Part shown: positions 5,901 through 12,497 of the stretch, piece by piece | Numbering within the stretch: the stretch's first letter is position 1 | Layout of the letters: every line of letters begins with the position of its first letter | DNA from: Hyphomicrobiales bacterium | Lineage (GTDB): Bacteria > Pseudomonadota > Alphaproteobacteria > Rhizobiales > Xanthobacteraceae | Direction of reading: 5' to 3' | Assembly (NCBI GenBank): GCA_016201085.1 | Contig: JACQDO010000460.1 | Location: 1 to 13,400 of the forward strand | Length of the DNA: 13,400 bases | Translations under genes and position numbers: made by a program | Notes under the pieces: model-generated | What the model was told of the DNA's origin: nothing | The model's database searches: none | Seen by the model: the letters and a program-made list of their open reading frames with translations, nothing else

Positions 5901-6866
5901 ATGACGACACACAGTGAACCTATGCGCGACATCGCCCATCTCGGCCATGTCGAAATTCTCACCCCGAAATTCGAGGAGAGCCGCAAGTTCTTTATCGACG
6001 TGATGGGCATGACCCAGAGCGGCGAGAAGGGATCAAGCGTCTACCTGCGTGGCTGGGACGACTACGAGCGCTATTCGCTCAAGCTCACCGCTTCGAAGAC
6101 TTCCGGCATGGGCCATTGCGCCTTCCGCACGCGTAGCCCGCAGGCGCTGGAGCGGCGCGCGGCGGCGCTCAAAGGCTCCGGCTTCGACGTCGGCTGGAGC
6201 GATGGCGATCTCGGCCACGGCAAGACATTCGTCTGCAAAGACCCGGACAACCACACGGTCGAACTCTATTACGAGACGGAATGGTACGAGGCGCCGCCCG
6301 ACAAGACGCCGGCGCTCAAGAACCAGGCGCAGCGTTACCCGGCTCGCGGCTGCAACGTGCGGCGCATCGACCACTTCAACGGCCTGGCGGCCGACATCAA
6401 GGCCAACCGTGAATTCTTCGAGAACTATCTCGGCTTCATGCTGACCGAGCAGATCGTGCTCGACGACGGCAGCGAGGCCGCCATGTGGATGACCGCGACC
6501 AACAAGTCCTACGACTTCGCCTATACGCGCGACCACACCGGCACCAGAGGCCGCTTCCACCACGTCACCTATGCGCTCGACAGCCGCGAGGACGTGCTGC
6601 GCGCCGCCGACGTGTTCCTCGAAAACGGCGTGTTCATCGAGACCGGTCCGCACAAGCACGCCATCCAGCAGACGTTTTTCCTCTACGTCTACGAGCCGGG
6701 CGGCAACCGCGTGGAAGTCGCCTGTGCCGGCGCGCGTCTGGTGCTGGCGCCGGACTGGAAGCCGATCCGCTGGAGCGAGGCCGAGCGCAAGAAGGGCCAG
6801 GCCTGGGGCCTGCAGACCATCGCCTCATTCCACACCCACGGCACGCCGCCGGTGGAACGATCATAA
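5901..6866 (+). CDS. Extradiol ring-cleavage dioxygenase, catechol 2,3-dioxygenase-like (VOC superfamily)
   Basis: This is a 321-residue cytoplasmic protein with two vicinal-oxygen-chelate halves, about residues 10-125 and 153-275, the layout of type I extradiol dioxygenases such as XylE and HPCD that open catecholic rings with Fe(II) and O2. The C-terminal metal ligands are present: H158 (RRIDHFNG), H221 (GRFHHVTY) and E272 (GGNRVEV). H253 and Y262 match XylE His246 and Tyr255 by spacing. The residue matching the acid-base His199 of XylE appears to be Tyr204 (SYDFAY instead of the usual SHDVAY). Length fits the family. It starts 3 bp after the methyltransferase pseudogene with only a weak ribosome-binding site, so it may depend on translation from upstream. 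An in-frame ATG at 5922 is an alternative start. Substrate unknown; a substituted catechol or a homoprotocatechuate-like acid is plausible. Confidence 0.85.
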   Translation: MTTHSEPMRDIAHLGHVEILTPKFEESRKFFIDVMGMTQSGEKGSSVYLRGWDDYERYSLKLTASKTSGMGHCAFRTRSPQALERRAAALKGSGFDVGWSDGDLGHGKTFVCKDPDNHTVELYYETEWYEAPPDKTPALKNQAQRYPARGCNVRRIDHFNGLAADIKANREFFENYLGFMLTEQIVLDDGSEAAMWMTATNKSYDFAYTRDHTGTRGRFHHVTYALDSREDVLRAADVFLENGVFIETGPHKHAIQQTFFLYVYEPGGNRVEVACAGARLVLAPDWKPIRWSEAERKKGQAWGLQTIASFHTHGTPPVERS

Positions 6867-6889
6867 CATATTGTTTCTAAAGGTGTATA

Positions 6890-6895
6890 TATAAT
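6890..6895 (+). promoter_or_regulatory. Candidate -10 element for the nucleotidyltransferase gene
   Basis: A perfect TATAAT stands in a very AT-rich stretch (6861-6900) directly before the first 28-bp palindrome. A matching -35 is not convincing: TTGTTT at 6871-6876 leaves only a 13-bp spacer. If it is used, transcription starts inside the palindrome. Confidence 0.35.
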
Positions 6896-6896
6896 A

Positions 6897-6924
6897 TTAT
6901 ACTCACTTTGCAAAGTGAGTATAA
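6897..6924. repeat. 28-bp perfect palindrome, copy 1 (candidate operator)
   Basis: The left arm TTATACTCACTTTG (6897-6910) is followed immediately by its exact reverse complement (6911-6924). It is repeated at 6952-6979. The arms contain TATACT, a -10-like hexamer, on both strands. It overlaps the expected transcription start of the nucleotidyltransferase gene, a typical place for a repressor site. Such ACTTTGCAAAGT-centred dyads resemble targets of dimeric winged-helix regulators (HxlR-like), which is only a guess. Confidence 0.75.
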
Positions 6925-6951
6925 AGTGCTGGCGGCTGCTCAACCCGGGTC

Positions 6952-6979
6952 TTATACTCACTTTGCGAAGTGAGTATAA
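6952..6979. repeat. 28-bp near-perfect palindrome, copy 2 (candidate operator)
   Basis: The same left arm TTATACTCACTTTG (6952-6965) is followed by CGAAGTGAGTATAA (6966-6979), which differs from the exact complement at one base (G at 6967 where copy 1 has A). The centres of the two palindromes are 55 bp apart, near five helical turns. It ends 14 bp before the ATG at 6994 and just before the ribosome-binding site TAAGGA (6982-6987), so a bound protein or an RNA hairpin here could affect both transcription and translation. Confidence 0.75.
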
Positions 6980-6993
6980 ACTAAGGAAAACCG

Positions 6994-8325
6994 ATGGCCC
7001 CACCCTCACTCATCCTGCAAACCACCTACGCAGAACTCCTGGAGCGCTGCTCAGCTTTCGCCACTGCGTTTCCAACAGATGGTGCATTTACCCGGAAGAC
7101 AATCAACGGCCGAAACTATTGGTATTTTCAATCGAGTGCCGAAGGCACGCGCACTCAGCGTTATGTCGGTCCCGAGACGCCCGAGTTATTGAAACAGATA
7201 GAGCGGCACCATGAGATACGCGATGACGAACGCGAGTGCCGATCTTTGGTGTCGACCCTCATACGTTCATTCGGGATGCCGCAACCTGTTCCGGAGATCG
7301 GAAACATCGTTGAGGTCTTGGCGAAGGCCGGCGTCTTCCGCCTCCGCGGTGTCCTGATCGGCACTGTCGCTTATCAGACTTACTCGGCGATGCTGGGAAA
7401 TAAGCTACCTATCTCAATTCTTCAGACAGGTGACGTCGATATCGCTCAGTTTAGAAACGTCTCCGTCGCGGTAAACGATCAAACGCCGCCGGTGCTCAAC
7501 GTCCTAAAAGAGGCTGACAAGACATTCCGTCCTGTACCATCGATACATGGGGAGAAAGTTACAAGCTATGAGGCAAAAGGTGGCTTGCGCGTCGATTTTC
7601 TGACGCCGAACGAAGGTCCCGACACCGATACCCCGCAATCACTTCCTGCATTTCAAACCGACGCGCAACCACTGCGGTTTCTTGATTTTTTAATTCATGA
7701 GCCGGAACCCGCTGTAATTTTATTTGGCCCCGGCATCTACGTGAATGTCCCGACACCGCAACGATACGCCATTCATAAGCTCATTATAGCAAACCGTCGC
7801 CGCGAGGGCTCCGCAAAACGTGACAAGGATATTCGACAAGTCGAAGCATTGATCGACCTTCTAAGCGAGAAGAGACCTCATGAATTAAAAACGGCCTGGG
7901 GCGAGGCCTTTGAAACGAGAAAATGGCGCCGTCATTTGATCCTCGGTGTCAGCGATCTCAGTCCTGCCACTCGCGACCGCCTGCTAAGAATCGCAAATCA
8001 GAATCGTAATCTAATTCCGGGAATCGAATTGATTTTTGACGATCCGCCGCCGAACTACGATTTTAGCCGGGAAATCATCACGTTTGTCGGCAAAAGCAAG
8101 GGCGAAACCGTTTCATGCGCTATCAGTCGTGAGGCGCTGGACGACCATTTCGGCACGGATAAGCTTGGTCAACAAGGACGCCTTAACGCGTTCCGCAAAA
8201 ATCGAACCCTGATCGAAACAATAGCACGGATCAAATATCTGTCGTGGCCGATACAAGAACCTGCGAGCGTTCTGATCAAAACTGCCGACATGCCTGACCT
8301 GCTGAAGGCAAGCAAGAAAAGCTGA
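6994..8325 (+). CDS. GSU2403-type nucleotidyltransferase-fold protein with a DUF1488-like C-terminal domain
   Basis: This 443-residue protein has no signal peptide. Residues about 10-300 match the GSU2403/NTP_transf_8 group of the DNA polymerase beta-like nucleotidyltransferase fold: an N-terminal FTRKTINGRNYWYFQSSAEG with RYVGPETPELL, then LIGTVAYQTYSAMLG (G123-T124), DVD (147-149) and a third acidic residue in LRVDFLTP (D201), which fits the hG[ST]...DhD...D catalytic layout. PTPQRYAIHKLIIANRRREG (253-272) is a further family segment. Residues about 354-435 (YDFSREIITFVG, VSCAISREALDDHFG, FRKNRTLIETIARIKY) resemble DUF1488, a small domain usually found alone. Catalytic residues appear intact; the transferred group and target are unknown. 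TAAGGA precedes the ATG. The gene is visibly AT-richer than its neighbours and preceded by two palindromes, suggesting acquisition by transfer. No antitoxin or regulator gene is adjacent. Confidence 0.75.
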   Translation: MAPPSLILQTTYAELLERCSAFATAFPTDGAFTRKTINGRNYWYFQSSAEGTRTQRYVGPETPELLKQIERHHEIRDDERECRSLVSTLIRSFGMPQPVPEIGNIVEVLAKAGVFRLRGVLIGTVAYQTYSAMLGNKLPISILQTGDVDIAQFRNVSVAVNDQTPPVLNVLKEADKTFRPVPSIHGEKVTSYEAKGGLRVDFLTPNEGPDTDTPQSLPAFQTDAQPLRFLDFLIHEPEPAVILFGPGIYVNVPTPQRYAIHKLIIANRRREGSAKRDKDIRQVEALIDLLSEKRPHELKTAWGEAFETRKWRRHLILGVSDLSPATRDRLLRIANQNRNLIPGIELIFDDPPPNYDFSREIITFVGKSKGETVSCAISREALDDHFGTDKLGQQGRLNAFRKNRTLIETIARIKYLSWPIQEPASVLIKTADMPDLLKASKKS

Positions 8326-8334
8326 CGGCCCCTT

Positions 8335-9180
8335 ATGTCCCGTTCGATCCCTACCGTCACCCTGCCCTCCGGCGCCACTATGCCGCGCTTCGGCCTCGGC
8401 ACCTGGCGCATGGGCGAGAGCGCGCGCCGGCGTGCCGACGAAGTCGCGGCGCTGCGGCATGGGCTCGATCTCGGCATCACACTGATCGACACCGCCGAGA
8501 TGTATGGCAATGGCGAGGCCGAGCGCATCGTGGCCGACGCGGTAGGCAGTCGGCGCGGCGAGGTATTCATCGTCAGCAAGGTACTGCCGGAGAATTCCAG
8601 CCGCCGCGGCACGCTTGCCGCTTGCGAACGCAGCCTGAAACGGCTGAAGACCGACCGCATCGATTTATATCTGCTACACTGGCGTGGTTCGCCTCCGCTG
8701 GAGGAGACGCTCGAAGCCTTCACGTCGCTCGTGGCGGCCGGCAAGATCATCAACTGGGGCGTCAGCAATTTCGATCTTGGCGAGATGAACGAACTCTGGG
8801 GGATTGCGGGCGGACAAGCCGTCGCCAGCAATCAGGTGCTCTATAATCTCACCCGGCGCGGCATTGAATTCGACCTGATGCCGTGGTGCCGTAACGCTAA
8901 GATTCCGATCATGGCTTATTCGCCGATCGAGCAGGGCCGCATGCTCGATCACGCCGCGCTCAGCGAGGTGGCGGCGCGCCACGATGCGACACCGGCGCAG
9001 GTGGCGCTCGCCTGGCTGACGCGGCAGGAGGGCATTGTGACGATCCCGAAGGCCGGCACGCGCGCGCACGTCGAGGAAGATCTGGCGGCGCTCGATCTCA
9101 AGCTGACGCGCGCGGACCTCGCCACGCTCGACCGCGCTTTTCCCCCGCCGAAGCAATCGAAACCGCTGGATATGCTCTGA
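8335..9180 (+). CDS. Aldo/keto reductase
   Basis: This 281-residue cytoplasmic NADPH-dependent reductase has a TIM-barrel fold. The catalytic tetrad is visible: D52 and Y57 (IDTAEMYGNGEAE), K82 (VSKVLP) and H115 (LYLLHWRG). GVSNFDLGEM and the C-terminal IPKAGTRAHVEED, the NADP-phosphate-binding segment, complete the family pattern. The sequence resembles the YeaE-type group that reduces small aldehydes such as methylglyoxal; the true substrate is unknown. The ATG at 8335 is kept because the strand VTLPSGATMPRFGLGTWRMG begins only a few residues later, though no clear ribosome-binding site is seen. The gene starts 9 bp after the nucleotidyltransferase stop and its stop overlaps the next start by one base (TGATG), so it heads a translationally coupled pair. 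Confidence 0.9.
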   Translation: MSRSIPTVTLPSGATMPRFGLGTWRMGESARRRADEVAALRHGLDLGITLIDTAEMYGNGEAERIVADAVGSRRGEVFIVSKVLPENSSRRGTLAACERSLKRLKTDRIDLYLLHWRGSPPLEETLEAFTSLVAAGKIINWGVSNFDLGEMNELWGIAGGQAVASNQVLYNLTRRGIEFDLMPWCRNAKIPIMAYSPIEQGRMLDHAALSEVAARHDATPAQVALAWLTRQEGIVTIPKAGTRAHVEEDLAALDLKLTRADLATLDRAFPPPKQSKPLDML

Positions 9181-9950
9181 TGACGATCGATGCCGAGCTG
9201 CTGACGGCCAACCGCGCGCTGGTTGCGGCGCTCGCCAAGCGCGAGGCCACGGCGGCGATCTCCCTGCTCGATGACGATTTCACCTGGATCGACAGCCAAG
9301 GCCGCGAGTTCGGCAAACAGCAGGCGACGCGGAATTTGCCGCAACCGCCGTTAACCGAGACCGGTTTGATCCCGCTAATCCATCGCTATGGCGAAGTCGC
9401 CTCTGTTGCGGTCGAGCGTGAAAAGATTTTCGTGCTGCGTATCTGGGTGCACCGCGCGCAGGGCTGGCGTCTGCTCGCCTATCACGAGGTCTCGCAGCGT
9501 CTGCCGGCCGCCCCGCACGGACCCGGCCGCAAGGACTGGGACAATCCCTGCCGCACGCTGCCCTACGAGCCGCGTAACGCGGACGAGCGCGACTGCATCG
9601 CCGCCTGGCAGCGGCTGGAAACCGCGGTGATGACGCACGACGCCGAAGAATGGTCGCGCCATGTGGCCGACGAGTTCCTGGTGGTGGGCGCCACGCGCCG
9701 GCACAGCAAAGCCGACCGCAAGGCGGTGATCGAGGAACAGAAGCGCACCGATACCAATTCGGCGCCCGCCCCGCTGGTGTCGGCGCGGCTGTTCGGCTTT
9801 CCGGACGCGATGGTGATGGCTTGCGAGCACCAGCCGTTCCACGGCAAGGCCGCACGCGTCAGCCGCATCTTCGTCAAGCGCGACGGACAGTGGCTGATGG
9901 CGGTGAGCTTCCAGACCACCCGGCAGGACGCGCCAGTGAAAAGCATTTAG
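9180..9950 (+). CDS. Tandem NTF2/SnoaL-like (DUF4440-type) protein
   Basis: This 256-residue protein is built of two similar NTF2-fold halves. Half one, about residues 5-108, reads ANRALVAALAKREATAAISL then DDDFTWIDSQGREFGK, and ends WRLLAYHEVSQRL. Half two, about 135-248, reads AWQRLETAVMTHDAEEWSRH then VADEFLVVG, and ends GQWLMAVSFQTTR. Both have the helix-cone-sheet order of SnoaL/DUF4440 domains, which act as small ligand-binding folds or as isomerases and hydratases. No catalytic set can be assigned. It has no signal peptide. Its start codon overlaps the aldo/keto reductase stop, so the two proteins are probably made together and may act on the same compound. The family is moderately sure; the function is unknown. 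Confidence 0.75.
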   Translation: MTIDAELLTANRALVAALAKREATAAISLLDDDFTWIDSQGREFGKQQATRNLPQPPLTETGLIPLIHRYGEVASVAVEREKIFVLRIWVHRAQGWRLLAYHEVSQRLPAAPHGPGRKDWDNPCRTLPYEPRNADERDCIAAWQRLETAVMTHDAEEWSRHVADEFLVVGATRRHSKADRKAVIEEQKRTDTNSAPAPLVSARLFGFPDAMVMACEHQPFHGKAARVSRIFVKRDGQWLMAVSFQTTRQDAPVKSI

Positions 9951-9984
9951 TATTGGCCAAACGATTGAGGGATTTCGAACATCC

Positions 9985-10884
9985 ATGACCCGCCGCAATA
10001 CCCCGCGCGTCTCCTTCATCGGTTTCGGCGAAGCCGGCCAGGCCATCGCCTCCGGCCTGCGCGAGGAAGGCATCGAGCGCATCGCCGCCTGGGACATTCT
10101 GTTCCCCATGCCGGAAGGCGCACGGCTGAAGGCGGCGGGCAAGCAGTTCGGCGTGCGATTGGCTAGCTCGGCCGCAGATGCCGTGCGTGAGAGCGGCCTG
10201 ATCGTGTCGGCGGTGACAGCCGCTTCCAGCTTCGAAGCCGCGCAATCGGTCGCCGACCATCTCGCCGGCAATCCCTATTATCTCGACATCAATTCGGTTT
10301 CGCCCGGCCGCAAACAGGCGACCGCCAAGCTGCTCGACGGCCGCGCGCGTTATGTCGACGTGGCGGTCATCGCGCCGATCCATCCCGCCCGCCACAAGAC
10401 GCCGCTGCTGATCGCCGGTCCGCACGCGCAAGCGATTGCACCTCTGCTGGGCGAGATGGAGATGAAGCTGTCGATCGTACCCGGTGAAACCGGCAAGGCT
10501 GCCGCGATTAAGATGATCCGCAGTGTCATGATCAAAGGCATGGAAGCGCTTTCTCTCGAATGTTTTCTCGCCGCTTCGCGCGCCGGACTGCTCGAAGAAG
10601 TGACGGCATCGCTGAAGAATAATTATCCGACACTCGATTTTACCAGGATCGCCGACTACAACATCGGGCGCATGGCAAGCCATGGTGAACGGCGCGCCGC
10701 CGAAATGGAAGAGTCCGCCGCCACCTTGCGCGAACTCGGGCTCGATCCGCTGATGGTGGATGCCACGGTCGCGCGCCAACGCGAGATGGGCACGCTCGGC
10801 AAACAAGAAAAAGTGCGCGCGACGCTGAAAGACGGCCGTGCCGCCATGCTCGATGCCATCAGCGCCGCCAAGGACCAGCACTGA
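9985..10884 (+). CDS. NAD(P)-dependent oxidoreductase with DUF1932 (3-hydroxyisobutyrate dehydrogenase-like)
   Basis: This is a 299-residue cytoplasmic enzyme. The N-terminal Rossmann domain begins VSFIGFGEAGQAIASGL with GFGEAG at 13-18 (GxGxxG). DINSVSPGRKQ (101-111) matches the substrate-binding signature of beta-hydroxyacid dehydrogenases, and GETGKAAAIKMIRSVMIKGM (167-186) holds the helix with the expected catalytic lysine (K176). The C-terminal about 190-290 is a DUF1932-type helical domain. Members oxidise beta-hydroxy acids or reduce the corresponding semialdehydes; no substrate is established for this group. It lies 34 bp after the NTF2-like gene on the same strand and is probably the last gene of the 8335-10884 operon. 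An AT-rich hairpin follows its stop. Confidence 0.85.
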   Translation: MTRRNTPRVSFIGFGEAGQAIASGLREEGIERIAAWDILFPMPEGARLKAAGKQFGVRLASSAADAVRESGLIVSAVTAASSFEAAQSVADHLAGNPYYLDINSVSPGRKQATAKLLDGRARYVDVAVIAPIHPARHKTPLLIAGPHAQAIAPLLGEMEMKLSIVPGETGKAAAIKMIRSVMIKGMEALSLECFLAASRAGLLEEVTASLKNNYPTLDFTRIADYNIGRMASHGERRAAEMEESAATLRELGLDPLMVDATVARQREMGTLGKQEKVRATLKDGRAAMLDAISAAKDQH

Positions 10885-10894
10885 ACTGCGGGAC

Positions 10895-10920
10895 AATTCT
10901 GAACGCGCATTCAGAATTTT
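10895..10920. terminator. 9-bp inverted repeat with short T tract: terminator or operator
   Basis: AATTCTGAA (10895-10903), loop CGCGCA, TTCAGAATT (10910-10918), then TT. It begins 11 bp after the oxidoreductase stop, where a terminator is expected, but the stem is AT-rich and weak. It also lies 84-109 bp upstream of the Kazal-like gene, where a dyad operator would fit equally well. Confidence 0.4.
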
Positions 10921-11003
10921 GGCGCTGCAGCAGAGCCTATATTCCTTGTAAATTTTCCGAGCCCGTCCCGACACTCGCGTGCTTCAACTTGCGGAAGGGA
11001 AAG

Positions 11004-11345
11004 ATGCACCTGAGGAAATTCGCATACGCTGCCGCGATCGCCGTGGCTTCCGCTGCCTTGCTCATTGGTTCGGCCGCGACCGGCGAAGCGAAAAGCAAAA
11101 AGAAGATGGCCGCTCCGCCGCCACCGCCGGCGTTCTGCACCATGGAATATAAACCGGTGTGCGCGGTGAAGGGCGGGATGAAGTTCACCTATTCCAACGC
11201 CTGTTTCGCGGCCAAGGACGGCGCCAAGGTCGTCTCGCAAGGCCCGTGCAAAGCAGCGAAGGCGATGAAGGCGGGCGGCAAAAAGAAGATGGCGCCCAAG
11301 AAAGCGGCCAAGCCGGCGATGAAGAAACCAATGAAGAAGAAATAG
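11004..11345 (+). CDS. Secreted Kazal-like domain protein with lysine-rich tail
   Basis: This encodes 113 residues in three parts. Residues 1-29 form a signal peptide (MHLRKFAYAAAIAVASAALL then IGSAATGEA, with cleavage likely after Ala29). Residues 45-82 form a Kazal-like module: C45, PVCAVKGG (C53), FTYSNACFAAKDG (C67), and VVSQGPC (C82). The PVCA and YSNAC pieces are strongly diagnostic. Only four cysteines are present instead of the six of animal Kazal inhibitors, a pattern common in bacterial versions. Residues 83-113 are almost entirely Lys, Ala, Met and Pro, with many KK pairs; the linker at 30-43 has KSKKK and a run of prolines. The ATG follows GGAAGGGA; an upstream TTG at 10989 is less likely. 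Protease inhibition is only suggested by the fold, and the basic tail might bind polyanions. A strong terminator follows. Confidence 0.8.
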   Translation: MHLRKFAYAAAIAVASAALLIGSAATGEAKSKKKMAAPPPPPAFCTMEYKPVCAVKGGMKFTYSNACFAAKDGAKVVSQGPCKAAKAMKAGGKKKMAPKKAAKPAMKKPMKKK

Positions 11346-11379
11346 GTCGATCGTCGTCATTTCGAACTTCAAGACAAGA

Positions 11380-11413
11380 CGGGCCGCTGCATGTAGCGGC
11401 CCGTTTGCATTTC
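11380..11413 (+). terminator. Rho-independent terminator between converging genes
   Basis: ACGGGCCGCT (11380-11389), loop GCATGT and AGCGGCCCGT (11396-11405) form a perfect 10-bp stem, followed by TTGCATTT. It lies between the stop codons of the Kazal-like gene (plus) and the second binding-protein gene (minus). The minus-strand exit sequence TCTTGTCTTG is T-rich, so it may serve both. Confidence 0.8.
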
Positions 11414-11435
11414 GCGGCTTGTGTGGCGCGCGCAG

Positions 11436-12407
11436 TTATTTCTTGCGCGGCGGAATCTGGATGAGCTCCGCCAGCTGTTCCTTGGTCAGCGGCTTGTCGA
11501 GGAATTTCAGCTTGACCGCGTCGGCATTGGCGCCGTCGAGATCCTTGAACTCATCGGATTGCAAAGCGGACTTCGGCTGAAACTTTTCCATCGACTCCTT
11601 GAGCAGCTCGACCGGCCGCTTGATCTTCACCGAATACATCTCGACCGCTTTCGGGTCGGAATACATCCAGTCGACCCCCTCTCGATAGGCCGCCATGAAG
11701 CGCACGATGGCATCGTGCTTGGTCTTGAGCGAGTTGAGGTTGACGATCAGCGTGCGCACGGTCTGCCCCTTCAACGAAGGCACGTCGCTGCCGTGCGCGA
11801 TAATGCGGATTTTGCCGTCCTTGATCTCCTGCAGTCCGAACGGCGGCGCCGCCCAGCCGATATCGACCTGGCCGGACATCACCGCGGTCAGTGTTCCCGG
11901 TGGGCCGCCGGTGGCGGTCGGCTTACCCTTGGCGCCGAGCTCGCTGATGAATGCGACCACAATGTTGTTCGAGCTCGAGCCGCTGGTCGAATAGGCGATG
12001 GTGGTTTCCGGCGTGGCATCCTTCAGGCTTTTGATTTTCGAATCAGCCTTCACGTACCAGTACAGATCACCGGTACCGGTGAACATCGGCGCCAGGATAC
12101 GGATCGGCGCGCCTTTGGAGAAGGCGCGCATGGCGCCGGCGACGCCGACGCCGCCGCCGATATCGGCCGAACCCGAGATCACCGCCTGGATGGTTTCGCC
12201 GGCGCCCTGCGTGCCGACAACCTCCAGCACCAGGCCGTGCTTCTTGAAGATGCCGGCGTCCTGGCCGAGCGTCGGGGACTGGTTTTCCCAGTTGTTGATC
12301 TGGCCCATGGCGACCTTGAGCTGGTCCTCGGCCGCGGCCGGCTGGGCGGCGAGCGCCAACGGCACGATCAGCCCGAGCGCGCCGACGATTGTCTTGAATG
12401 TCTTCAT
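11436..12407 (-). CDS. ABC transporter substrate-binding protein, NitT/TauT type (orphan)
   Basis: This is a 323-residue periplasmic binding protein. The signal peptide covers residues 1-26 (MKTFKTIVGALGLIVPLALA then AQPAAA). The mature part contains TLGQDAGIFKKHGLVLEVVG, VISGSADIGGGVGVAGAMRA and SGQVDIGWAAPPFGL, the paired lobe segments of the NMT1/TauA-like family. The start at 12407 has AGGGAGGATT upstream and gives a clean signal peptide; a start at 12449 would add 14 charged residues before it. It is not closely related to the binding protein at 3978-4994: the openings differ. No permease or ATPase is beside it. It lies 90 bp downstream of the class II aldolase-like gene on the same strand and is probably expressed with it, hinting that the ligand feeds that enzyme. 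Confidence 0.88.
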   Translation of the reverse strand: MKTFKTIVGALGLIVPLALAAQPAAAEDQLKVAMGQINNWENQSPTLGQDAGIFKKHGLVLEVVGTQGAGETIQAVISGSADIGGGVGVAGAMRAFSKGAPIRILAPMFTGTGDLYWYVKADSKIKSLKDATPETTIAYSTSGSSSNNIVVAFISELGAKGKPTATGGPPGTLTAVMSGQVDIGWAAPPFGLQEIKDGKIRIIAHGSDVPSLKGQTVRTLIVNLNSLKTKHDAIVRFMAAYREGVDWMYSDPKAVEMYSVKIKRPVELLKESMEKFQPKSALQSDEFKDLDGANADAVKLKFLDKPLTKEQLAELIQIPPRKK

Positions 12408-12497
12408 GCGAATCCTCCCTGATTTTCTATTCTTTAGAATGCGCCCCACGAAGGACGGTATTCAACACCGAGACCGCCCGTCGGGGAAGCCCATTCG

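Noticed and set aside
5196..5948. Minus-strand open frame of 250 codons opposite the DUF938 pseudogene
   Set aside because: No recognisable domain, and the plus frame shows conserved methyltransferase segments despite its stop; it is best explained as an antisense shadow.
6897..6924. Rho-independent terminator of the dioxygenase gene
   Set aside because: The hairpin is strong but no T tract follows on the plus strand (AGTGCTGG follows), and the same dyad is repeated just before the next start codon.
6897..6979. CRISPR-like repeat pair
   Set aside because: There are only two units, each fully palindromic, with one 27-bp gap between them and no cas genes; this fits paired operators better.
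9874..10974. Minus-strand open frame of 366 codons
   Set aside because: It spans two plus-strand genes and their gap, and its translation shows no family features; the opposite strand encodes a clear Rossmann oxidoreductase.
11421..12422. Plus-strand open frame of 333 codons opposite the second binding protein
   Set aside because: Arg/Asp/His/Leu-rich shadow sequence; the minus-strand reading has a signal peptide, ribosome-binding site and NMT1-like motifs.
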